Below, in pieces: positions 1 through 8,622 of a DNA stretch of 64,000 nucleotides. The translations under genes were made by a program, and so were the position numbers. Under the pieces are notes generated by a model. That model ran no database searches, was not told the DNA's origin, and saw only the letters and a program-made list of their open reading frames with translations. Where the stretch lies: NCBI RefSeq assembly GCF_039545795.1, contig NZ_CP154260.1, positions 3,973,001 through 4,037,000 on the forward strand, in the 5' to 3' direction. The stretch comes from Chitinophaga niabensis. Its GTDB lineage: Bacteria; Bacteroidota; Bacteroidia; Chitinophagales; Chitinophagaceae. Every line of letters starts with the position of its first letter. Position 1 is the first letter of the stretch.

Positions 1-651
1 GGACCCGCTGACTAAAGTGGTTTCTATATTTTCTTCGTCCGGGTAAGATCGCAGGTTGAAAACAGTGCCCAGCACCTTTACTTTCAAACCTCCGGCCTGG
101 ATGGTAAATGGTTTGTCCTGGTTCTTTGCTACTTTAAAATAGGCTTCCCCTATCAATTGAACATTCCGTGCAGATTGATTAAAATCGTTATCATAAACGA
201 TCTTACTATTGGCATTCAGCCATACTTCCGTTCCATCAGGTAAGGTAAGATAGGATTGAGACCCTTTGGGTGTTTTCACTTCCCGGCTGGCTACTTCGCT
301 TGTTTTTGCGGGTAATGCAGACCATAACCACCAGCCTCCCAGCATCAATGTAAATAATACGGAAGCGGCCATTAAAAGGTTTCTTCTCCAGCGGCGCGGC
401 GGCTGTTCTTCCAGGATATTCTCTTCGAACTGGCCAGCTATCTGCATTTTTGTAAAATGGGCAGTATAAGCCTGCAAGGCCTCCGAGCGGTCTTCTTCCT
501 CCGTTTCCTTATGTTCGGGAAAGATCTGTAAATACAGTATGTGCAACCTTTCATCTTCATGAATAAGCTGCTGCAGCTCGGCCTTTTCAGGTTCGCTAAC
601 ACTCCCGGATAAGGTCCGGCTTACTAAATAATAAAAGCGTTCCTCCTGCAT
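1..651 (-). CDS. FecR family anti-sigma factor (3' end cut by window)
   Basis: The 217 visible residues start at an ATG preceded by few candidate signals (MQEERFYYLVSRTLSG). They show the Bacteroidota FecR layout: a soluble acidic N-terminus of about 85 residues that would bind sigma, one membrane segment (LMAASVLFTLMLGGWWLWSA, about residues 90-110), and the periplasmic FecR domain with the hallmark strings LPDGTEVWLNANS, GEAYFKVAKN and VLGTVFNLRSY, then ETTLVSGS. The C-terminal domain lies beyond base 1. The ECF sigma gene lies 57 bp upstream on the same strand, so this is a standard sigma/anti-sigma pair; a TonB-dependent transducer gene would be expected next, outside the window. Family identity is firm; the signal sensed is unknown. 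Confidence 0.93.
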   Translation of the reverse strand, partial: MQEERFYYLVSRTLSGSVSEPEKAELQQLIHEDERLHILYLQIFPEHKETEEEDRSEALQAYTAHFTKMQIAGQFEENILEEQPPRRWRRNLLMAASVLFTLMLGGWWLWSALPAKTSEVASREVKTPKGSQSYLTLPDGTEVWLNANSKIVYDNDFNQSARNVQLIGEAYFKVAKNQDKPFTIQAGGLKVKVLGTVFNLRSYPDEENIETTLVSGS

Positions 652-708
652 GATCACTAATAAGACAAGATCGGGGGAAGAACTCCCCAATAGTTCCGAA
701 AAAAAATT

Positions 709-1263
709 TTAACGGGTACTGCTGCGGTAGGATTTAAACACATCCGCCAGGCGGCGCATGGCAATATTGAGGTGGCGGTCTACCGTGTTTTCGGAGATCT
801 CCATAATGGTGGCCACTTCTTTATAGGTAAAACTTTCTTCTCTTACCAGTTTGTAAACCATCTGGCATTTGGGGGGTAAAGCCCGGATGGCTGTGGCGAA
901 ATCATGCTTTAATTCCCTGCTGATGGTCACCTGTTCCGGCGTGAGGTAGGACACAAATGTTTCAGGGGCAATATTATCGATATCCCAGGTAGTATAGTTG
1001 CGGTTCTTAACGAGGTAATTGATCGCGGCATTTTTAACAGCCGTAAAGAGGTACACTTTGAGATTATGTACGCCCAGCAGCCCTTCCTTCATGGTCCATA
1101 CTTTCAGCATGGCATCGGAAACAATTTCTTCCGCTACTTCATTCTGCCGGACATAGGTATCCGTAAACCGCACCAGTCCTTTGTAAAAATGAAGGAATAG
1201 CTGTTTATAAGCCCCTTCATTGCGGAAAATGGCTATTTGTTCCTGAAGTAATGTAATATCCAT
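709..1263 (-). CDS. ECF RNA polymerase sigma factor (Bacteroidota FecI/RpoE type)
   Basis: A 184-residue protein with sigma region 2 near residues 20-90 (YVRQNEVAEEIVSDAMLKVW is the conserved helix that contacts the -10 element and core) and region 4 near 125-180 (LPPKCQMVYKLVREESFTYKEVA followed by the helix-turn-helix ISENTVDRHLNIAMRRL). The size is normal for the Bacteroidota ECF group that is held by a FecR partner. It is transcribed toward the FecR gene 57 bp downstream, so the pair is probably one operon controlling a nearby SusC-like transporter outside the window. The upstream 216 bp (1264-1479) hold short direct repeats (GATAGCCC at 1312 and 1380) but no promoter I can call. Confidence 0.93.
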   Translation of the reverse strand: MDITLLQEQIAIFRNEGAYKQLFLHFYKGLVRFTDTYVRQNEVAEEIVSDAMLKVWTMKEGLLGVHNLKVYLFTAVKNAAINYLVKNRNYTTWDIDNIAPETFVSYLTPEQVTISRELKHDFATAIRALPPKCQMVYKLVREESFTYKEVATIMEISENTVDRHLNIAMRRLADVFKSYRSSTR

Positions 1264-1479
1264 GTAAGGGGACGTGTCCCTGTTAACGTTAGCTCAATGC
1301 ATAGTTACTAAGATAGCCCGAAACGGACTAAGCTTTTTTTGCCTATTTGCTAGCTAATCTTATCCTTTCTTCATTGTCCGATAGCCCCTTTTTGATCGCT
1401 GCATTGTCCTGTTAGTGTATTGTATGTTTTACCGGTACCCCGGCTACTCTTTATTCGCAACCCAAAAATTACCAAAATC

Positions 1480-2802
1480 ATGAAAATCAGCACCCTGTTA
1501 AGCAGCTGCACTATTCTTCTATGTACCCTGCTCTTCTCCTGCAGCAAAGGAAAAGAAAGCACTATCCCGGCGGAACGTTTGGACAATGGCCTGTCTGTTC
1601 TGCCACCAGCATCCAGTTATTCCGTGCCCCTGGCCGGAAATGGTTATGTAACCACGCTCGCCTCCGGCGGCTCGGAAGTGATCACCGGCAATGGTTTGGG
1701 CAACTGGACCAACGCCGCCAGCATTACAAGTGCCTGGTTCCGTCTCTCGCTGACCGGCACACTGAATGTATCCATCCGTGCGAAAGTACCATCCGGCACC
1801 AGTAACATTCGTGTAACGGTGAACGGCACAGCATTCACCAAATCCATTACCGGCAGTTCTTACACTACACATTCCATCGGTTCCGTAACGGTTGGCGCAG
1901 CAGGATATATACGGGTAGATCTGAAGGGCATCAGTAAAACCGGTAGCTACTTCGGCGATGTGTCAGATATTATTATCAGTGGCGCAGCTACTGCCAACAA
2001 TGTTACCTATGCAAGTGATGCCGCCAATTATTACTGGAGCCGCCGCGGCCCGTCTGTACACATGGGTTATACGATCCCTGCAGGTAATACGGCAGAATGG
2101 TTCTATAATGAAATGACGATCCCTTCGGGAGAAGACAAGATCGGTTCTTACTTTATGAGTAACGGTTTTTCCCAGGGATACTTTGGCATCCAGGTGAACA
2201 GTGCCACAGAGAGAAGGGTATTGTTTTCCGTATGGGATCCTCCGGCAGGTCAGGGTCAAACCACACTGGTGACCAAAGGCCCCAATGTGGTAGATAATGC
2301 ATTCGGAGGTGAAGGTACGGGTGGTCAGAGTTACCTGATCTTCAACTGGCAGGCAGGAACAACTTATAAGTTCCTCACACGCATCAGACCTGATGGTACA
2401 GGTGCTTCGCTTTTCTCCTCCTGGATCTATACACCGGAAACCAGTACATGGCGATATATCGCAACCTGGAAGCGGCCTAATTTAGTCACTTATTATACCG
2501 GCGCGCATTCCTTCCTTGAAAATTTCATTGATACGCGCGGATACCTGGGCAGAAAAGTACGGTACAATAATCAGTGGATCTATAATACCAGTGGAAGCTG
2601 GGTTGAACTTACCCAGGGAAGGTTCACAACAGATGCTACCGGTACAAACGATCAGCGGCGTGATTATGCCGGCGGGCTGGATGCAGGTAGTTTCTATCTG
2701 CAGAACGGTGGTTTCTTTGCCACAAATACGGCTTATGGCACTACGTTCACCAGAACAGCTACGGGCACGGCGCCTACCGTTAATCTGACTACATTGCCAT
2801 AG
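1480..2802 (+). CDS. DUF3472 domain-containing secreted lipoprotein
   Basis: The 440-residue protein is read from ATG 1480, because this start gives a clean lipoprotein signal (MKISTLLSSCTILLCTLLFSC, lipobox Cys at residue 21); an in-frame upstream start at 1420 would spoil it. The N-terminal half (about 50-170) is a beta-rich carbohydrate-binding-like region (DUF5077 type). The second half, from about 190 (YTIPAGNTAEWFYNEMTIP, SYFMSNGFSQGYFGIQVNS, VLFSVWDPP), matches the DUF3472 family, found on secreted Bacteroidota proteins near glycan genes. The function is not established. It is convergent with the DoxX-like gene and they share a bidirectional terminator. Confidence 0.85.
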   Translation: MKISTLLSSCTILLCTLLFSCSKGKESTIPAERLDNGLSVLPPASSYSVPLAGNGYVTTLASGGSEVITGNGLGNWTNAASITSAWFRLSLTGTLNVSIRAKVPSGTSNIRVTVNGTAFTKSITGSSYTTHSIGSVTVGAAGYIRVDLKGISKTGSYFGDVSDIIISGAATANNVTYASDAANYYWSRRGPSVHMGYTIPAGNTAEWFYNEMTIPSGEDKIGSYFMSNGFSQGYFGIQVNSATERRVLFSVWDPPAGQGQTTLVTKGPNVVDNAFGGEGTGGQSYLIFNWQAGTTYKFLTRIRPDGTGASLFSSWIYTPETSTWRYIATWKRPNLVTYYTGAHSFLENFIDTRGYLGRKVRYNNQWIYNTSGSWVELTQGRFTTDATGTNDQRRDYAGGLDAGSFYLQNGGFFATNTAYGTTFTRTATGTAPTVNLTTLP

Positions 2803-2827
2803 GGTATCCATGCCGGTTAGAACATAT

Positions 2828-2861
2828 AAAAAGAATGGCCGCATTAACGGCCATTCTTTTT
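2828..2861. terminator. Bidirectional rho-independent terminator
   Basis: A 14-bp perfect stem (AAAAAGAATGGCCG / CGGCCATTCTTTTT, loop ATTAAC) with A and T runs on its two flanks sits between the convergent genes ending at 2802 (+) and 2860 (-). The minus-strand stop codon overlaps the stem edge. Confidence 0.85.
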
Positions 2862-3243
2862 ATTTATGTAGCGGAATGAGTGCGCGGACCTGCGGATCAC
2901 GTAAGTACAGTCCTGCCCAGGTAAGGATACCAAAGAGCACAGGGAACCAGTAAGGTGCTTCCATTCTTGCCATCACGGCAACTGCACCTCCGAGGTAAGC
3001 TGTGGTAAGAATAGCGCCTAAAACGGCTGTGCGGGGAATAGCATAAAGAATGGTAGCGATCAACAGTGCAATGCCGATGCCCATCACCATATTTTCCGGC
3101 CATTGGAGTGCTACAGATCCTTTTACGGAAACATCTGCTTTCACCACTTTCATTCCTGCATCTACAAGGTTAAAAAGTATGACGAGGATGCTGATGATCC
3201 TGCCGGTCCAAATAGCTGCTCCTGGTTTTTGCTGCGTTGTCAT
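2860..3243 (-). CDS. DoxX-like small integral membrane protein
   Basis: A 127-residue protein with four predicted membrane helices (about 12-30, 47-66, 72-92 and 98-116) starting MTTQQKPGAAIWTGRIISIL. Size, topology and the pattern of the first helix fit the DoxX_2 family of small membrane proteins of unknown function. The start at 3243 is preferred over upstream codons because a TAAGTTTG -7 element ends 30 bp before it. It is transcribed alone. A second protein of the same general type is encoded at 5074-5424. Confidence 0.7.
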   Translation of the reverse strand: MTTQQKPGAAIWTGRIISILVILFNLVDAGMKVVKADVSVKGSVALQWPENMVMGIGIALLIATILYAIPRTAVLGAILTTAYLGGAVAVMARMEAPYWFPVLFGILTWAGLYLRDPQVRALIPLHK

Positions 3244-3273
3244 GTTTGTTGATTTAATGATTAAATGATAACA

Positions 3274-3281
3274 CAAACTTA
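3274..3281 (-). promoter_or_regulatory. -7 promoter element for the DoxX-like gene
   Basis: TAAGTTTG on the minus strand matches the Bacteroidota TAnnTTTG element; the leader to the ATG is 30 nt. I see no clear -33 TTTG. Confidence 0.45.
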
Positions 3282-3341
3282 CAGGCTCTTACCGGGATAC
3301 AGGCAGGGAGAATCCGACATTATTGGGGGCTAATGCGACAA

Positions 3342-4397
3342 TCATAAACTGGCAGTCATCCAACGTTCAAAAGGCCTTATTCCTTCTCCTCTTTCCACCC
3401 GCTGCGGCCAGTCCGGATTAGCGAGCGCACCTTTCGCCAAAGCAATAAGATCTGCATGGCCTTCTGTTAATGCCCGGCTGGCAACAGCTACTTCCTGCAA
3501 ACCGCCATTCGCTATCACAGGTTTACCGGTGATCTGTTTTGCAAGACCAGTGAAGGACTCCCCTGTTTCATAAAAGCCTGTAGCTTCCCATGATCCGCCT
3601 TCACCTGAAATATGTACATAAGAGATATCCGCTTTTTTCACTTCTTCCAGTATAGCCTTTGCCGTAGTTGCTCCTCCGGGGAAGCGGTGTGTGAAGTTGT
3701 TCACTTTGCCTTCTGATAATCTTAAACCAATAATAAATCCTTCCGGTACTACTGCTTTTATCGCTGCGATGATCTCTGCTATGATGCGGAATTTGTTAGG
3801 GATAGGACCTCCATAATCATCCTGCCTCAGATTCGTATAATCTGTCAGGAACTGATCTAAGAGGTAACCATTGGCGGCATGTATCTCTATACCATCAAAG
3901 CCGGCTTGTACAGCACGTTTCGCTGCGGCTGCATGTTCCGTTACTACATGTTTGATATCATCGGTCGTCATCTCTGCAGGAAATGGGAAAGGGCCATCTC
4001 CCCCGCCATAAGCGCCCATCTTTTTGCCTAAGGGTTGTATAGCTGAAGGTGCCAATGTATGTTGGCAATGTTGTGATATGCCACCGCCATGCATGAACTG
4101 CGCGATGAATAAAGCACCGTATGCTTTGATCTTTGGTACCATGGCAGCCCAGGCTGCCGTTTGTTCGGGCGTAACCATACCCGGCTGGTTGGGATATGAC
4201 TGGCTGGCGATGGTATCTGTATACAAACCTTCTGTGATGATGATGCCAAATCCGCCGCGCGCGAACTTCTCATAATAATCAAACATAGCGGGAGTAGGTA
4301 TTCCGTCCAGGGCTGTGCTTACACGGCTCATGGGAGCTACCACTGTTCTGTTCTTTACCTGCCGGGTTTTGCTGATGTTAAATGTTTCGAGTATCAT
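3342..4397 (-). CDS. Old yellow enzyme family NADH:flavin oxidoreductase
   Basis: A 351-residue single TIM-barrel flavoenzyme of the OYE family, shorter than 2,4-dienoyl-CoA reductases because it lacks their C-terminal FeS and NAD domains. The N-terminus holds NRTVVAPMSR. The substrate pair is His173/Asn176 with the proton-donor Tyr178 in HAANGYLLDQF, followed by NLRQDDYGG. The C-terminal FMN phosphate region is represented by ISGEGG, VIANGG and LIALAKGALANPDW. Such enzymes reduce activated C=C bonds of enones and nitro compounds with NAD(P)H; the physiological substrate is unknown. A Crp-type regulator lies just upstream on the same strand (52 bp) and may control it. Confidence 0.92.
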   Translation of the reverse strand: MILETFNISKTRQVKNRTVVAPMSRVSTALDGIPTPAMFDYYEKFARGGFGIIITEGLYTDTIASQSYPNQPGMVTPEQTAAWAAMVPKIKAYGALFIAQFMHGGGISQHCQHTLAPSAIQPLGKKMGAYGGGDGPFPFPAEMTTDDIKHVVTEHAAAAKRAVQAGFDGIEIHAANGYLLDQFLTDYTNLRQDDYGGPIPNKFRIIAEIIAAIKAVVPEGFIIGLRLSEGKVNNFTHRFPGGATTAKAILEEVKKADISYVHISGEGGSWEATGFYETGESFTGLAKQITGKPVIANGGLQEVAVASRALTEGHADLIALAKGALANPDWPQRVERGEGIRPFERWMTASL

Positions 4398-4401
4398 ATG
4401 G

Positions 4402-4432
4402 CAAAGTTGGTACGTTCAGCACCTGCTGCCAA
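4402..4432 (-). promoter_or_regulatory. Promoter of the old yellow enzyme gene
   Basis: Minus strand TTG (4432-4430), 20-bp spacer, then CAACTTTG (4409-4402), one base off TAnnTTTG, ending 4 bp before the ATG at 4397. This would give a near-leaderless mRNA. Confidence 0.45.
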
Positions 4433-4449
4433 TATCATTTGGTAATAAA

Positions 4450-5016
4450 TTAATTTTTCCTCCTCAACCTGCTCAAAGATTCCTTGGTAATCCCCAGGTA
4501 AGCAGCGATCTGATGCTGCGGCAGGCGTTGTTCCAGGAAAGGGTAACGGGTAACAAACTCCTCATATCTTTCCAATGCAGGTTTCTGGAAGAAAAGGATC
4601 CTGCGTTGCAATGCAATGAATGCTTTCTGGGAAATTATGCGGTAATAACGTTCAAAGGCAGGGACCTCGTTAAAGAGTTCATCCAGTTTCGCTTTATCTA
4701 TCTGTAATACTTCCCCGCTTTCCAGCACATCGATATTAAATAAGGAAGGTTGTTGTGTAAGCATGCTATCCAGGTCTGAGATCCACCATCCTTCCACACT
4801 GAACTGCAAAACATTCTCCCTTCCTTCCTCATCTCTTTCAAACTGGCGGCAGCAGCCTTTCAGTACAAAATACTCATACCTGCATACCTGGCCTTCCTGC
4901 AACAGGTATTGGTTTTTGCGGATGCGGAGCGATTGAAAAAAGGAAGGGATGCGCTGCTGCTCTTTTTCGTTCAGCGGTACATGCTGCAGGATACTATCGA
5001 TCAACAAAGCGGGCAT
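4450..5016 (-). CDS. Crp/Fnr family transcriptional regulator
   Basis: A 188-residue cyclic-nucleotide-binding-fold regulator. The jelly-roll domain covers about 1-120 (YLLQEGQVCRYEYFVLKGCCR is the typical opening), followed by the long dimer helix and a C-terminal HTH ending LPQHQIAAYLGITKESLSRL. The effector pocket does not have the E.coli CRP arginine/serine pair that I can recognise, which is common in Bacteroidota members, so the ligand is unknown. I start it at 5016 (MPALLIDS); 5043 is also possible because GGAAAT precedes it. It faces the DoxX-like gene at 5074 and is upstream of the old yellow enzyme, the two most likely targets. Confidence 0.88.
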   Translation of the reverse strand: MPALLIDSILQHVPLNEKEQQRIPSFFQSLRIRKNQYLLQEGQVCRYEYFVLKGCCRQFERDEEGRENVLQFSVEGWWISDLDSMLTQQPSLFNIDVLESGEVLQIDKAKLDELFNEVPAFERYYRIISQKAFIALQRRILFFQKPALERYEEFVTRYPFLEQRLPQHQIAAYLGITKESLSRLRRKN

Positions 5017-5073
5017 CTGATGGATTTTGCAGCAAAGAAACATTATTTCCTGATATTTGTAAAAATCCTGACC

Positions 5074-5424
5074 ATGGCTTTAAAGATCATTAACGCAGTG
5101 CTGATCCTCTTTGCTGTTTTTATGGGGATCAAACAAGGCTGGGCTATGCTGGCCGGCAAAGCAGCAATGCTGGAGATGTTCAGCAAATGGCAACTGGGTA
5201 AAACCAGTGTAGCCGTACTGGGTGCCTTCACACTGATCGGATCTGTGCTGGTATTATTTCCGAAAACATTCCTTTGGGGCAACTTCATGATGGCTGCCAC
5301 TATCCTGTTCATCATTGTTCTTCATCTCAGCACAAAAGACCTGAAAGGCGTGGCGATAGAGCTGCCGTTCTTCCTGCTTTCCTGGGTGATCATTTACTTA
5401 CAGCATCCTTTATATGCACGATAA
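5074..5424 (+). CDS. DoxX-like small membrane protein
   Basis: A 116-residue protein with four hydrophobic helices (MALKIINAVLILFAVFMG..., GAFTLIGSVLVLF, FMMAATILFIIVLHL, LPFFLLSWVIIYL). The start at 5074 follows TATTTGTA and avoids overlap with the divergent Crp gene. Its 3' end overlaps the antiporter start by 11 bp, so the two are almost certainly co-translated; a helper role in ion homeostasis is inference only. Function of the family is not known. Confidence 0.72.
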   Translation: MALKIINAVLILFAVFMGIKQGWAMLAGKAAMLEMFSKWQLGKTSVAVLGAFTLIGSVLVLFPKTFLWGNFMMAATILFIIVLHLSTKDLKGVAIELPFFLLSWVIIYLQHPLYAR

Positions 5425-7027
5425 TATTTTACTTGTACTGGCATTACTTTTTGTTGTTTTTCTATTGGTGATGGTAGCCCGGCGGATAAAGATAGCCTAC
5501 CCTATTTTCCTGGTGATCGCAGGTCTGGGTATTAGTTTCATTCCCGGCCTTCCCCTGGTGAATATAGATCCGGAGCTTATCTTCCTCATCTTCCTGCCGC
5601 CGCTTCTATATGAAGCAGCCTGGTATACTTCCTGGAATGATTTCTGGAAATGGAAACGGCCTATTGCCATGCTGGCTTTCGGGTTGGTATTTTTCACTTC
5701 TACCATAGTGGCCTATGCTTCCGTAGCTATCATTCCCGGTTTTACACTGGCCCTGGGTTTCCTCCTGGGAGGGATTATTTCCCCTCCGGATGCAGTAGCT
5801 GCAGCTACTGTATTGAAAGGCCTTCCGGTACCCAGGCGTGCATTGATCATCCTGGAAGGAGAAAGCCTGGTGAACGATGCATCTTCTCTTATTGTATTCC
5901 GTTTTGCCCTCGCGGCAGTGCTTACCGGCACTTTCTCCATGCAGGCGGCCGTAGGGAATTTCTTCCTGGTGGCAGGTATGGGTATTGTTGTGGGGTTGGC
6001 CATTGCACATATCATGTATGTTATCCACCGCTTCCTTCCTACCACACCTGCTATTGATGCAGCACTAACGGTAATGACCCCTTATTTGTTATACCTCACG
6101 GCGGAAGCTTTCCATTTTTCCGGTGTGATGGCTGTAGTGAGCGGCGGGCTGTTCATTTCTTACCGTTCTCATGAACTATTCAATACAGGTGCCACACGCT
6201 CTAATATGCTGGGCGTATGGGTTACCCTGGTGTTTGTAATGAATACGCTGGTGTTTATTTTGATAGGCCTGCAATTACCGGCCATCATAGCAGGCTTAGG
6301 GGATTACGCTGTATGGGAAGCCACGAAATATGGTTTATACATCAGTGGTATCGTTATAGTGCTGAGGCTTTTGTGGGTTTTTCCGGGGGCACATCTTCCA
6401 CGGTGGCTGATCCCGGCAGCACGTAAAGATCCTTCTCCCGGATGGAAAGGGCCACTGGTCACAGGATGGGCAGGTATGCGGGGAGTGGTATCCTTAGCTA
6501 CTGCTTTATCCATTCCTGTAATGATGGACGATAAAGTAATGCCATTCCCCTTACGGAACCTGATCCTGTTCATCACCTTCGTAGTTATTTTTGTGACGCT
6601 CGTGTTGCAGGGATTGACTCTACCTATCCTTGTAAAGCTGATTAAGATCAAAGAGATCGACCCTATTCTGCCGGAAGATCAACAGGATGCAGGCATTCAA
6701 TTACGTTTAAAGAAAGCAGCGCTCGAAAGGCTCAATACACAATACAGCACAGCCGCCAGGGAGAATGAGCTGGTAGGCTTCCTTAAAAGAGACCTCGAAA
6801 ATGATATCGCCATTACTTCAGAGCGGCTGGAATCACTGGAATGTGTAGATACAGGCCATGACGAAAAAGTAGTGTACAATAAAATACTCCTGGATCTCTA
6901 TAACGTTCAGCGAACAGAATTATTTAAACTGAGGAAAGAAAAATTCTTTAGTGATGAAGAGATCAGGAAAACAGAGATGCAGCTGGACTGGGATGAATTA
7001 AAGATCAGCGGGGCCAATAATCACTGA
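5414..7027 (+). CDS. CPA1 family Na+/H+ antiporter
   Basis: A 537-residue protein with about 12 membrane helices in the first 420 residues and a charged cytoplasmic tail of about 115 residues. Signature residues of the CPA1 (NhaP/NHE) family are present: ISPPDAVAA with the ion-binding Asp126 and GESLVNDASSLI with Asn154-Asp155, plus WAGMRGVVSLATALSIP near 355. It exchanges Na+ (or K+) for H+ across the inner membrane in pH and salt homeostasis. The start overlaps the DoxX-like gene by 11 bp, so translation is probably coupled. The tail ends in a predicted coiled coil (ERLNTQYSTAARENEL region), often regulatory in this family. Confidence 0.93.
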   Translation: MHDNILLVLALLFVVFLLVMVARRIKIAYPIFLVIAGLGISFIPGLPLVNIDPELIFLIFLPPLLYEAAWYTSWNDFWKWKRPIAMLAFGLVFFTSTIVAYASVAIIPGFTLALGFLLGGIISPPDAVAAATVLKGLPVPRRALIILEGESLVNDASSLIVFRFALAAVLTGTFSMQAAVGNFFLVAGMGIVVGLAIAHIMYVIHRFLPTTPAIDAALTVMTPYLLYLTAEAFHFSGVMAVVSGGLFISYRSHELFNTGATRSNMLGVWVTLVFVMNTLVFILIGLQLPAIIAGLGDYAVWEATKYGLYISGIVIVLRLLWVFPGAHLPRWLIPAARKDPSPGWKGPLVTGWAGMRGVVSLATALSIPVMMDDKVMPFPLRNLILFITFVVIFVTLVLQGLTLPILVKLIKIKEIDPILPEDQQDAGIQLRLKKAALERLNTQYSTAARENELVGFLKRDLENDIAITSERLESLECVDTGHDEKVVYNKILLDLYNVQRTELFKLRKEKFFSDEEIRKTEMQLDWDELKISGANNH

Positions 7028-7088
7028 TAAAATAAAATGGATCATCCTGCGTTTTAGGAATCTGAAACACCCTAAATCCGTATTCCCT

Positions 7089-7466
7089 ATGATGATCAAA
7101 CCAAAATTCCTTGTATGGGCCGCTATTTTACTGGGCTCCCCTTTTCTTTCCCATGGCAGTTATCAGGCAGACAGTCTCTATCCTGTTCTGGCCGGTTGTG
7201 ATACTGCGCAGGTAGATCCCTGCATTAAAGATGTATCCCCTGCAACACTTCGGGAAAGTACTATCGGAAAACAAATACTCGCTGAAATACGCAGGAATGG
7301 AGAACATGGTACACAGGTACTTTCCTTTCCCGGAAAAGAAATGTGCAGGCGGCAGCTGCATCTCCTGGTGACTGGTACATCCTTATGCAAGCCCTGTAAG
7401 CAACAGGAGCAGCTTTTACACGAGGCGGCCTGTTTAGCCATGGAATGGGGAGAGCGTGCCTATTGA
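7089..7466 (+). CDS. Small secreted cysteine-rich protein of unknown function
   Basis: A 125-residue protein with an N-terminal signal peptide (MMIKPKFLVWAAILLGSPFLSHG). The mature part has six cysteines, two of them in a C-x-x-C (SLCKPCKQQ) near residue 104, so disulfides or metal binding are possible. I do not recognise a family. Two adjacent ATGs (7089, 7092) are equivalent. It starts 61 bp after the antiporter on the same strand and may be the last gene of that transcript. It could be a lineage-specific orphan. Confidence 0.55.
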   Translation: MMIKPKFLVWAAILLGSPFLSHGSYQADSLYPVLAGCDTAQVDPCIKDVSPATLRESTIGKQILAEIRRNGEHGTQVLSFPGKEMCRRQLHLLVTGTSLCKPCKQQEQLLHEAACLAMEWGERAY

Positions 7467-7527
7467 ATGTATCGGGTGTAGATAGGGCCTGCTATAGGCG
7501 AACAGGCCATGGTGGCTATATGAACCT

Positions 7528-7568
7528 GGGGAGATCCTTGAAGGGGCTGTGGAGGGGACGTGGAGGGG
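7528..7568 (+). repeat. G-rich short tandem repeat, possible G-quadruplex
   Basis: Four GGGG runs at 7528-7531, 7543-7546, 7554-7557 and 7565-7568, the last three inside about 11-bp units (GAAGGGGCTGTG, GAGGGGACGTG, GAGGGGCTCTG). The loops are 11, 7 and 7 nt. It lies in the otherwise gene-free 7467-7732 stretch between convergent genes; nothing else is visible there. Confidence 0.45.
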
Positions 7569-7732
7569 CTCTGGACCCGTTGTGGAGCTGATGTGGGGTT
7601 GGTGTATCAGCAGATCTTACGTAATTGGAAGAGGTATCCTGGGATATGGGGCTGGTTTTGCTTTCGGCCGGATGCAGCTTGCGCTGAGAAAGCCGGGCTT
7701 TTCTTACTTCCTGTCACCACTAAAACCAATGA

Positions 7733-8557
7733 TCATTCACGTTGCAGGATAGTTCTGGTACCGTTGTAGTGATGTTTGTAAGATGGGATCTTTTTCAGTG
7801 ATGGTTTACTGTTGGTTTTTATTTTTACTACCGGTAGCGGTGGCATCACAGCAATGATATCTGCCGCACAATAGTTCTTATCTGAAAACGCACTCATTCC
7901 TCCGTTCACTTTTTCAAACGCCCGCACCTGCAAAATAACCAGCGTATGATCTTTACCCGGCCGGGGCATGGTGAGTTCCAACGTCTTCCAGGGCTGGTTC
8001 ACATCTATCATTATGGCTTCAGAGCTGGTTTGTTTGCAGGTACCCCTGGCAAAGTTTGCACTGATGGCTATCGCTTTTATTTCAACATGTGTTGTACGCT
8101 TTGTGCGTTTGATCTTTGCCACGCTGGGAATACTAACGGTGATAAAGGCAGATTGCTCTATCTCTGCTTCAATCCCCAGCAATACATTATCCAGTTTGGT
8201 TTCGCTGTTAAAAGAGAAATTCTTTAACAGCTCCAGATGCTCAGGTAATACCAACCTGCTGCCAGCCTGATGAGTTGTATCTTTGCGGATCACTTTCGCC
8301 ATTACCTTATTCAGGCGGTTGGTTAAACGATGCTCCTGCTTCAGGTCCATTACCTGATGCAGTGCCTGCCGGATCAGCCTGCCACAGGAACTTGCTGCAG
8401 CGAAGTCTTCAGCGGCTTTTTTTGTAGCCGTTGTTTGTGTTACATGATCCGGTATACTGCGGAAGAAATACTCATCGCCCACTTTATAACCGACCATTCC
8501 GTTGTAAGTCCCGGTGAAATAAAAGGGACCCATTTGCCTTGCCATAAAAAAGATCAT
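7733..8557 (-). CDS. Conserved hypothetical Bacteroidota protein (MARQ-GPxYxxGT type)
   Basis: A 274-residue basic protein without signal peptide or membrane segment. It opens MIFFMARQMGPFYFTGTYNG, then VGYKVGDEYFFRS. This opening, with a YK-x-GxxY-x-R pattern, recurs in a Bacteroidota family of uncharacterised proteins of about this length that I have seen only as hypothetical. I start at ATG 8557 because AGGA lies 9 bp upstream; MARQ (8545) is the alternative. It is transcribed alone and is convergent with the G-rich stretch. The mid region is rich in Lys, Thr and Val and probably beta-structured; I cannot assign a function. Confidence 0.65.
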   Translation of the reverse strand: MIFFMARQMGPFYFTGTYNGMVGYKVGDEYFFRSIPDHVTQTTATKKAAEDFAAASSCGRLIRQALHQVMDLKQEHRLTNRLNKVMAKVIRKDTTHQAGSRLVLPEHLELLKNFSFNSETKLDNVLLGIEAEIEQSAFITVSIPSVAKIKRTKRTTHVEIKAIAISANFARGTCKQTSSEAIMIDVNQPWKTLELTMPRPGKDHTLVILQVRAFEKVNGGMSAFSDKNYCAADIIAVMPPLPVVKIKTNSKPSLKKIPSYKHHYNGTRTILQRE

Positions 8558-8622
8558 TTTGGTGATCCTCAATTTACGGAATAACCATACACAGCACGTG
8601 TTTCAGGTTACAACACATATGT

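Noticed and set aside
266..469. 67-residue frame on the plus strand
   Set aside because: Antisense to the well-supported FecR gene.
7549..7769. Two overlapping open frames of about 68 codons in the G-rich stretch
   Set aside because: Composition follows the G-rich repeats; no homology signal or ribosome-binding site, and one overlaps the convergent hypothetical gene.
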